NCBI GenBank assembly: GCA_013433145.1
Contig: CM024185.1
Location: 4,414,501-4,478,500, forward strand
DNA: 64,000 nucleotides
Reading direction: 5' to 3'
From: Ascaris suum
Lineage: Eukaryota > Nematoda > Chromadorea > Rhabditida > Ascarididae
The position numbers were made by a program, and so were the translations under genes. Under the pieces are notes generated by a model. It was not told where the DNA came from. It ran no database searches and was given only the letters and a program-made list of their open reading frames with translations. The first letter of the stretch is position 1, and every line of letters begins with the position of its first letter. Of the stretch, positions 54,101-64,000 are shown in pieces.

Positions 54101-57100
54101 TTGTACATCATCTTATCCGCATTTTCTTAACATTGAGCAATTCTACTCGAAGCTCAGATTATCATTAGCAAGCGACTTGTTGTTGGCTGATACCCATACT
54201 TACGTATGCAGGAATGCTTTTCCACGAAAGGATGTAGTGAGGGGGGGGGAGGGGGGTGTTTCTTTCGGACATGAAAAGTACGGTTTGCGGGTTTTAGCAC
54301 ATATAGGTGAGAATGTGTGAGTTTAATGCGGAAATACACGAGGCATTGTTTGTTTTTTGGACGTGCAAAAGCGTGCTATCTTTATTTGGTAAGTGTAACC
54401 ATTATATTTCTTTAGAACAGAAAAAGTCTGTGTCTGTTCATATTTTACCTGCAAAATCGGGTTTTGTATTCTTTTGTGAGAAATGATATTTTATGGCCTG
54501 ATATCTGAGGAGAGACACTACAAAATAGGGATCAGTAGTTTCCTGTCGATCGATATGAACGTTGTGAGGGATTCCCGAGGGCGACGTTCTCTTTTCTTTT
54601 CCCTTTCTCGTCTCTTGCTTTGCAAGTTGTTTCGATTTCCTACCTGTTCTTTCTGATGTTGGCGACAAGCCTGATATTATATTTCCATAAAACTTTCGTG
54701 TACATCCGAGAGGATGGGTAATTAAAAGAGCAGACATCAGATATGCGTAAACATTGTTCTAGACACTCGATGAGGCAACAGATGCGATTCTCTCGGTGGA
54801 TGTGAGCGCCTGCGAGGTCGCTTCAGGATCGGCGGACAGCAATATCAGAGTGTATAATATCCGTGATGGTAGAATGACGGTGGGTAAGCGTATTTGCCTC
54901 AGTATTGATCGTTTGTTTGCTTTGGCTTTGTTTTTTGCAGCCATTTGATTCCTCATATTTTTATTCTACGTGATAGAAACGTGCAAAGTGACTGAGCGGC
55001 AAGAGAAAGGCGGTTTGCAAGAATGGGGGGAGGGGGAGGGGGAGGGAGCGAATGTTCTCTGTTATCCCTCGTGAACGTTTTCATAGAAATCCAGGCTATA
55101 CTTGTACAAACCTAACGATCGGTGACATTTCCTTGTTTCGTTTTTTCTAGTTAGAAACGTGTCTACATGAGTTCTTCTCTACTTGATTCATCCAAATAAG
55201 GGAAGTCCTCTTCCCTCTCTGAAGTTTTAAATGCCCATCGAAAAGGTTTCATTTCTTCTTTTAGGTTTGTCAGTGCTGCGTTCCCAATGCCTCCAAAAGA
55301 AATTTCCCACGTTTTCTTTCAAAGAAGACATGTAACGCAACGTGTAGACTTTATGGCTTGATTTTGAAGCTCATCTTGCTTTCGAAAATTGCCACCAACG
55401 GATCCGGTTGCGGTTCATGTAAGCTACCGGTTTTAATGAGCCCTTTGTTTTCGGCGATTTTCAAACGTAAAATTGCAGCAGCAAGCGGGCTGGCAACAAT
55501 GGCGCTTAGAGTTTAAGTTTTGCACATTCGCGGAGTTGACATTTTTACTGATGGTTTAATTTGTTTATTTACGACTACAGTTTGATTTTGAATGCTGGAG
55601 AATGCGGAATTGTTGAAGGGAGAAGAGGGGAAGGGGGAGGGATCTGATGTGAAGGATGCAACCAGCAGGTGGAAAAAACCCCGTATTATGTGATTGCAGA
55701 TTATCTGGGTGAAAGCGTAACAAGTGTGCACTTCTCTGGAGATGGTCAATGTGTACTAGCATCAACCAAGGATGGTTTCGTGCGACTTCTTGATAAACTC
55801 AACGGGCAATTACTGGCCGAGTTTGTTTATTTATTCTATTTGCCTTATTCTACAATATTTTGGTATAGTTTATAGATATTGTACTGAAGTTAATGCATGA
55901 ACATTAGCTTTTCCTCTTTGAAGTAACCTTAAGAGAAATACTTGTTGAGGTGAAATGCACTGGATGAGTGTGGTCGACAAGTTAAGAATTTCGTGCCACT
56001 TAACGTTGAATATGATGAGTAGTTTTGGATGAAAAACTGTCCTAAGCTGGTTAAATTTAAGTGATCTACGAAGCTTTTTTCCATTATAATATTTAAAATT
56101 TGAATGTCAATGATGCCTGTGGGTTGAAGCGAGTGTGGAACTTTGAGTAACCCTTCACGCAGTAACCTCGTTCAATCTTCCCTCCCAAAAAACTAATATG
56201 AAGAAATGGTGTCTCTTCAGCAGATCTAAGCTTCACTCTCTCAGAGGCTTTGAATAAGCACTAGTTCACTGATTTGCTTGGAGTGGCAACGATATGAGCA
56301 GTAATATGAGTTCGAATCAAAAGTCGAATTTAAAGTTTCTTGTCGATCACATACATATCTTCAGTAACAGTGGTTGAAGATCGACTATGTTTTGCCTGAT
56401 TTTTATGTTATAAGTAGTTAAAGTATACTCACGTGTATAAATGAGGAAGTGATAAATGAGGCAAGGATGTATGAATTAATAAAAAAAACCTGCCGAATGC
56501 AAAAAATTAATGAATAAAATTAGGTTGTCTAACTAAAGGTGCAGAATTGTGAACACATACACTTGAAAAAATTGCATAGAAGATTTGAGGTTGGTATTTT
56601 TATTTAATTCATGGATGAGTCTCATCGCAACGATTGTATTACTTTAGAAGCACCTGGGCAGGTAATTGAAAACATTAGAGTCAGCAGACAATGGCAAAGC
56701 TATTTGGTTGTTTGGCAATAAAATAATAGAAATGATCGTAAAGGTATAACAAGGTGTAATAAGGTATGAATTATTTACAGCTATACGGGGCATAAAAATA
56801 AGGAATATAGGATCGAGAGTTGTCTCTTGTCGACCGATGCGCATGTTGTGAGCGGTTCTGAGGATGGCAATCTCTTCATTTGGAATTTGATCGATGTTAG
56901 TGCCGTTAATGCTTGTGTAGTAACTAGTTGACCCGTCAGGATATTTCCTGAATGTGGTTGGAGCACTTAACTTAGATCGAACTTAATGAACGCCACGAGC
57001 ATTTCATAGCTTAGGATATTGGAGTTTTAGTGTCGTTTCTTTTTCTATGAGATTATTTAATTCATATTTGATTCAGTTGAAAAGAAATGAAATGTTTCGC

Positions 57101-57671
57101 AAAGAGAATATAGCGATCTTTTTTCTACTCTGGACAAAGAGAGAATTCTAAAGGTTTTTTATGCATGTATCTATAATAAAAGAAGTCACATACACCAGTT
57201 CATGATAGCGTATCATAGTATTCTCACACTGGACACTTGCAAGAAATTTGTATTTACGAAATATCGTTTTGTTTTCTTCTCTTTTTTGTTGGCTAATTAC
57301 TTTTTCTGTTGAAGCGACATCTCCATAAACGTAAACGTTTAGGTGGATAGATCAAAATTTGCATAAAGAGAAATTTGAATTTAGGCAGCTCTAATATAAC
57401 ACTGCTATGCAGTTATTCAAATTCCGTCATCCAATTTCTCTCTCTTCCCACTACGGTTAAAAATGTTGAAGGTAGAAGACGACGGTGGTTCATGTTTCGG
57501 AGGGAATGTCTGATGCAGTTGCAGTTTCAGATGTCGATTATTCTACAACTCCAACACCCTCATCCGGTGGTTCACTCAGTCAGTGCACATCCTAGAAAGC
57601 CAGCAATTTTATCAGCCGCGAGCTCAAATATTTTTCTTTGGGATGTGCCTAAAATGGAATCCGACGATTAA
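51112..57671 (+). CDS. WDR83: WDR83/MORG1-like WD40 repeat protein
   Basis: Homologue of WDR83 (MORG1), a seven-bladed WD40 propeller that acts as a scaffold for MAP-kinase modules and is also found with spliceosomes. Exons: 51112-51199, 51857-51960, 52545-52665, 53392-53501, 54763-54883, 55700-55820, 56781-56895, 57531-57671. All phases match and give 306 residues (human 315). Repeats in order show GAVRAVRFN with DKTVKLWNPYTGVPLKTYTG, VLDAQGSSDNSLILAGGLDK with LTVFDVETGK, INSVVFNEESTVAISGSQDG with VRCFDMRDR, TLDEATDAILSVDVSACEVA with NIRVYNIRDG, DYLGESVTSVHFSGDGQCVL with VRLLDKLNGQLLA, YTGHKNKEYRIESCLLS with AHVVSGSEDGNLFIWNLID, and VVHSVSAHPRKPAILSAASS with NIFLWDVPKMESDD at the end. The last exon could begin six bases earlier at ttgcag, adding FQ. 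Confidence 0.95.
54241..54256 (+). repeat. poly-G tract in WDR83 intron 4
   Basis: Nine G, one A, six G. Confidence 0.85.
55025..55046 (+). repeat. G-quadruplex-type motif in WDR83 intron 5
   Basis: Four runs of G (6, 5, 5, 3) separated by single A. This satisfies the usual four-tract rule for an intramolecular G-quadruplex on the coding strand, so also in the pre-mRNA. Confidence 0.8.
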
Positions 57672-60600
57672 CAGATATGGGTACGTCTTGATTGATCTTA
57701 CTAAGCATCTGAACAGTCGAAAAGTCTTCTCGTCGCTAGCTGTATTGTTTGTACATGTTGGTGATCCGTGGAAGCGCAGAGACGTCGTCCAGATCGCGCA
57801 TCCACAGTGCAAACAGAAGATGGGAAAGTATGATGCGGATGAAATTTTCATTCATGGTTGGGCTTTTCCATACTCCTTTCGAGCCCAAGGTTTGCTGCTT
57901 CAATCAGAGCCTCGTGGCCGAAATTTGATGGTTTAACTCTCCATTTGCCATTAAAACTAGCTTTAGCCTATCTCAAGCCTACCCATGACCATTTTTTGAT
58001 GGCGAGTGAAAGCTTTGTTTGCCAAGGGAACTTAATCTACGAAGAATTTTTTGACTGGTCGACTTTGAAGTAATGGGCTAAGATTTTAAGTTGGAGGTTT
58101 GTGAATTCGTTTCTTGAATATTAAACCAAAGGCGATGTATAGACGATGTCACTTTCTGAAGTTTCTTTTCCAGGATTTTGCAACAGGGGATAGAGTCCTT
58201 CCCAAACATTTTTATGCCTCTTTTATTTCCTTAAGCATTCATACATTTTACCATCGTTTGATTTATAGGGTGACTTCTTACACCGTTTTTTGTTACTTTA
58301 GTGAGGTGGTGAGATGAAGGGAGGGGGAAGGGAAATGAGCGAGAGGGGAGGGAATAGATGTGTTGTCACTTAGGTGCAAATTTTGGAATAATGCAAGTGT
58401 GTTGCAGTAACAGCATTGCGGAGGACGTCCATCAATGAATGCGTCGAAGGTAGCGGCGATTGGTTCCATAAAGAATGACACTGATGTTCAGGAAATAGCG
58501 TTTAAGATTTCTTCACATATGTTTGTTTTATTTTTGTGGTTTTGATGTGGTCATTTTCATGTTTAATTTTGCTATGTTGAAGACGTTAGTTTTGTTTTAT
58601 AATTAGAAATAGTTGTTTTATTCGCAAGTTTGTTTATTGTTTAGTAAAAATGGTTATCGATGATCGTGCGATAAAGTTTTGTGATTTATTTGCGAGGAGA
58701 TGGTAAGGTGATTGTGGATACAATTTTTTAGATGAAGTGATAAGGAATTGAGATGTCTTTTTTTGGCTTTAACGAAGTGGCTGTCGGTTTTTTTTTTTTT
58801 AAATCTTTGAACAGTTCGACTGTCCACAGATTCTTTGAATATTTTGATTCTAACCTAATCGCCTTTCTATTTTTGATGTGGTTCCCGTTTTTTTTTCCCC
58901 TCATTGTTTTAGTTGTTGTTTAAAATTTTCTCCCAAACGGGTTGGCTTATTTATTTTATTTACAAATGACGATTTCATGTTGTATTATGATTATTTGCAT
59001 ATGTGTTTTCTTTCGTTTTGTTTATATAACTGTTGGGAGTAATCCACAAGATTGTATTTTCGCGGATGACCCACATGTCTCCAGACACATCTATATCGAT
59101 CGGCAACGATATTCATTTTTATCCACTCCCTCATAATATCTGTGTAATATTTCATGCGACTCTTCATTGGTGTGTTCTCTAAGCGTTGTGTTGTTCTGAA
59201 GTGATCCGTAAGTTTAATTATTGGATGAGGCATCCATCGTTTGGACGGAAATTTATCGCCTAAGGTAGAGGATGGCCGGATGCACGAATGGGTGAAAGGA
59301 ATATATCTAACAGTGCGGTTGTTATTTTGCTTCGTCCAGGAAAGAGGCATACATTATTTGGCTATATATATGATTTTTCATATCATTGGTAGCGGCATGG
59401 TAGTATTCATACTTTAATTTGCGGTTTATTCTATAACAAATCTCTTCTTGATCTCTTCAATACCCTCTCCATGCCTTATAACACTCTCGTCACTTCTGTA
59501 ACACCTCCACCGCATCGCAAGATTCTCTTCTAAACTACTTCCTAAAGTGGTAGCAAAATTTAGCATCTGAAGGTGAGGTAAGACTCGAGTTAAAGTTGTT
59601 TTGGACATAATGATAGATGTAAACGACCATAAGTAACTCAAAACAAAGGATTAGGTCGTTTTTTGTCTGAAGTGTCGGGAGTGAGGCCTTTTGCTTGAGA
59701 GAGATTCCTCATCGGATGGGCCATTTTTCACTCTTCCTATGCGTTTCCTATTCAGAGAGCTTTTCTATGTTTTCCAGTTATGAAGAATTTTCTTTTTTTT
59801 TTAATTCTATCGTTTGAAAGATGCACTAATATATCATTGTGCCGCTCATACACCTCATCGACGATTTATGCCAATTGTTTTATCCCTCGATATGACGTCA
59901 TCCTGATTTCGCTTCATCCTCATTTCAGCGATATGAGCATTTATGCGATATTTCACCCTGGCAATTGCACTTTTTTGCCGAGACAGTGGTTGTTGTCTCT
60001 TGAAGTACCGTTCGCATTTTTGGCTGAACCTGAGTAAGCCTGAGAGTAAATCCAAAGTTTATGCCGAACGAACTTTGTAATCCTCGAAGGGGGTTACATT
60101 TCTTGCCTCATGAATTTGGTCACTCAAATCGTCTAAATAATTCGTAACTTTTATGAAAATGAAGGCGGATTTTGCGGAAAGGAAAATTACTTTTCGCCAA
60201 GATAAACCCATACCTTTCAAGTTTTGTTTACGGGTTGTTTACAACCAAATGTGGTTGAACATTGCAAATCAGCTAGACGGGAATCGCATATGGGGAGGAA
60301 TCCCTATCGCAAGTGGTTTATATGTATATATGCATATAGGGGAGCAAATGCGCAACGAGTCGACATGTGGAGTGAAGCATAGGAGGCGTAGTTCCGCATA
60401 AAACACATTGCATGCGGCTACCATTATTGCTTTGGGAATTGAATTGCACCACATAGCCAGCATCAACGCTCGTTAGCCACTCGTTTCTTTTGCTGCGCTA
60501 TTTAACCGCTTCAGAAAACGATCGGTAAAATTAGCTACCAGTTTTTAAGTAATGATGAGTAGAATCCGTACGGATATCAATGATTTTTCAAGCGAGAAGT

Positions 60601-63600
60601 CCTGAAATTTTCGGATTTTCAATGGAAGAAACAATTTCAGGATGGTTTTTGCGATGAGAATTTTCTTTTGACTATACATTTTATGGGAGGGAATTATTTA
60701 AGTTTTTCGTTTTATTTTTAGTTTTTATTCGCCGATAATCGTAACAATATTGCTATCGGATTTACGTTTGAAGTATTACTGTCATTTAAATATTGTTGCT
60801 ATTCGTTTTTTAAAGTATATTCGAAGTATGAGATACGAGCTTTAATTATATTAATTTGCGTAAGGAATTGCAAGTTTCATAGATGTCAGTTAGCATAATT
60901 CCCAAACTTCAAGAGTCCATCCATTCAAGCACTCTTCCATAGCCACAAATATTGCATCCAATGTTATTTGATTGCAAATTCGATATTGAAAATCATATTT
61001 AAGTATTTACTCAGCTTAATGCATAGTTAAGTGCAAACTGTTTAGGGGAAGTGTGATTGATCCTTGCATCCATAGGTACGACTCTAAGTAGAACGAATGG
61101 AAATAGCAATAAGTAGATGTCATTAATGCCACTCGATGGAAATCTCCAAAAAAAGAGACTCTAAAAATGCAAAAATCCCCGACGATATAAATCCGTAGCA
61201 TGCTCTTTTATTGATGAATCTATCCACTAAATAAAATTTTCGCCATGACTACAATCAGTTGTCGATTTTATGGCATCAATGAGGTAATATTTTTTACGTT
61301 TCAGTAAGCGGTTCAACAAAGAGGTATTCCTCTTTTGTTGTTGATTCGTACTCTCATTCCCGTCCCATCTGTCGTTCCTCCCTGGAAATCTTGAATTAAG
61401 AAAGTTTTGCTGATTGAAGCTATATGTTATGCTGAGATATAATTTCTCAATTTTTGCATAAAAGAACGTTTCATGTCGAAAGAGAGTTTCAGCCTTCAGG
61501 ACCATCAATTTCTTATGCTATTATCTACTCAGAAATGAGGCCATGTTATCATCTCTTCTACTCGATGAAAATGAATTAGCAAATCACGTATTAGTTGCCC
61601 TAAAAATAAGCAAAATTACCACATATAAAAGAAAGTCTATTTCGATGGTGTTGCAATCAGCATACTTGATTAAGATTTTATCTTTCAACTTTTTTGCTTG
61701 AGGGTAAATTATATTAACTCTAGATTTCGTAGTGATGGCAACAACATTCGTATCATATTTATTAAACTTGATCTTTTTTTGAATTATGAGAACCTACTTA
61801 AATATATTTTAGGTCCAATAGTCATGGAAATTTTTCATCACGTGTTTCTAATGAAGGGTCCACATATTACGCTACGCGTAATAAATGTCAATTAAATTCA
61901 CTATCATATCAGTAAATTGACGTCTTAAGAATTTGGAATGGAGAAACTCCTGAAACAATCCTTTATCCTCAACTAGTGGAATATATAAATTACTATTTAA
62001 CTCTACTTATACATTTATATATTCAGAAACTCGAATATATATATTATTCTTAAAATTCACTATATTCCACCACTCATAAATACTTGCTTATCTTCCAGCC
62101 AACTTGAAATGAACAATGAAATGAATAGGATGAGATATAAACGGTGCGCTGAAAATATTAACTTCACTAGTCATATGCAAATTTATGCTCGATTCAATCA
62201 TCATCAACTCTTTCTTTAGGATCATTGCATTTCAATTTATCTCTATATATTTATTGCATTTTCATTGGGATCATTGCGCTTCGTAAGGAAATAATATTGG
62301 TAATAATATAAACAAAGGAAAATCTTGTGGAATTGATTGTATGCGAGCAATTTGTGTGGATAGATTTTAATGTGCTAAAGTCGCCTCTCTTCTCAAAATC
62401 TCGTCAAACCAGCTGCTATATTTACACTCGCCAACATTGCCCTATCAATGCAAATGCGCATCGCATTTTGGTTCAAATGAAATCACTGTCATCATTTCCG
62501 TCTGCATTGAAAAGTAAATGAAGGCGAAAATGAGCGCCATTCGATTTCGTAAACCATCTGCTTCATTTTTTAAAAATATTTGTTCGGTAAGCTAATCTCT
62601 GAAATCGCATAGAAACTCATAATGGTTAAAGCATTCCTGGTGTGTTTCCCTATATGCTAAGAGAAGTACCATTTGCTGTGTAAGTTTTGACGCTAGGCTG
62701 CACACTTTGAAGCTGAGGGTTATTACAACCAAAAACTTGAGGTGAAAATCGTATAAATTTGCATATTGAATATACATAATATACACATGTATAAACCATA
62801 AAATTCTATAAACTCACATGATGGTCGTGAGAGATTATTATTGAAGCAGTGCAGAGTTTTCGAGAACGCAACGAAGTGGACGCGTAGCAGTCTGCATTAA
62901 AACAAAAAAGAAATTGCCAAATGTAGGTGTCACGTGGAAATTTTCCCATATGAGAGGAAACGTTTTTTGAAAGATGATCGAAATTGCATCGATATGTAAA
63001 TCATCTAATCAAGTTTTTCATGAGTTTCGAAAAAAAGTTTCAATCATTAAATACTGCTAACTATTGACTGTTTTCATGTAAAATTTTACTGAAGAAGTTT
63101 TTATGCGAAATTTTTCGCATCAATGAAATTCCTTTAAAAAAAATTTCAATGAAATCTTTATTATCATTTTTAAGAGTTATTTTCAAATCAATAAGTTGAA
63201 TTTATGATTACAACTTAATAAATGAAATATTTTTCTATACAAAAGTATTAAGTATAGGAAAAGTTAATAATAGCACAATTAAAGAGCAATGAAATAATTT
63301 GATAAAAATTTCAAATGATTTTATTCCTTTTTGCTAATTAAAAGATTATTTCTATATAATTAGCAAAGAAGTGAAATTTAATTGACTTTTATTGATGCTA
63401 ATTTCGTTCTCATTTTTAAGTTTTTTTTTTTTTTGAGAGAGGAAAAACAACTAAAAATGATATTTAAAATTTATTTCGTGATATGAATTGGTGGATGCCA
63501 GTAATTTAATTTCTGCACAGTTTAATTATTGTCTCTCTCTTCAATAACAATATCTTTTCTCTTATTCAATCTCTTTCCTCCCTTATAACCCTCTGTTCCT

Positions 63601-64000
63601 TCCTTCTCTCTAACAGTTATTTGCCAATTGCACAAAGAGTAGTAATCGCATAACGCTCAGCAGTCAAATTCAATTTAGCGTCGTTGTTTATACGACGGGT
63701 TTGTTATGCTCGAGCAAGTCATCATCACAATTCAGCTAGATACCTCTCTGTTTTGGCTGCATGTCGCTCTATCATAGCTTTAAAGCTGAAATACGCTCAC
63801 AAAAGTTGGCATGTGCTTTTACGTTGTTGAGCAATCAAATAACAACCCACATGACGGTATGAGAACAATGCACCGCAAATAAAGCTTTAATTAATTTCTC
63901 AAGTACTGAGGAAAAATTAAATGAACGCCGGCATGACTGAAAGTGATAAGCATATTTGGTATATTTTCGCGAATGAAAATATTAGAATTCACCTTGTTAG
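57672..64000. other. right-hand 6.3 kb without a recognisable gene
   Basis: No exon chain with matching phases or family resemblance was found on either strand. The longest open frame is 119 codons on the - strand (58991-59350), with no known motif. Frames at 59780-60037 and 60153-60401 on the + strand are short and unrecognised. AT content rises after 61 kb with many short A/T runs. Octamers lie at 58993, 62175, 62448 and 62757. A C/T-rich tract at 63530-63620 ends in tctctaacag, which could be a 3' splice site for a gene continuing to the right. Confidence 0.45.

Noticed and set aside
58991..59350. 119-codon minus-strand frame
   Set aside because: No recognisable motif, signal or splice partners; kept only as a remark on the right-hand region.

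Overview
The window looks like a piece of a nematode genome, probably a chromadorean (rhabditid-type) worm. It is AT-rich, the genes are split into many short exons with GT..AG introns, there is a seven-transmembrane receptor of the nematode Sra superfamily, and there is a divergent nematode-style PP1 phosphatase. No bacterial operons, rRNA genes, CRISPR arrays or intact transposons were seen. Exons were joined by hand from reading frame, splice sites, intron phase and remembered resemblance to known families. No database search was run.

Layout from left to right: (1) the last two exons of an unidentified + strand gene (482-1006), then about 6 kb with nothing convincing; (2) two terminal exons of an unidentified + strand gene (8030-8667), with possible upstream exons back to about 6981; (3) an Sra/Srab/Sre-like chemoreceptor (+, 9249-14210) with a one-base frameshift in its last exon; (4) a complete eight-exon PP1-type Ser/Thr phosphatase on the - strand (20560-16454), the only recognised minus-strand gene; (5) protein O-fucosyltransferase 2 (+, 22685-29372, eight exons); (6) an LRR1 homologue, a Cullin-2 substrate receptor (+, 32060-39662, eight exons, one one-base frameshift); (7) a C7orf25/UPF0415 (DUF1308) homologue (+, 42449-49647, nine exons); (8) a WDR83/MORG1 homologue (+, 51112-57671, eight exons); (9) about 6.3 kb at the right end with no recognisable gene.

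Genes 5-8 are conserved single-copy eukaryotic genes on one strand, separated by 1.5-2.8 kb. They act in different places: ER glycosylation of thrombospondin repeats, ubiquitin ligation linked to replisome disassembly, an uncharacterised conserved protein, and a WD40 scaffold. They do not form one pathway. Introns and spacers carry (TA)n, (GA)n and poly-G tracts, a degenerate minisatellite and several perfect inverted repeats. One inverted repeat overlaps the 3' splice site of a POFUT2 exon.

I did not find a clearly new biological system. The best leads are a strong excess of the octamer ATTTGCAT/ATGCAAAT (33 copies counted by eye, about 4 expected from base composition), the hairpin across the POFUT2 splice site, and two single-base frameshifts next to homopolymer runs that look more like assembly errors than gene death.
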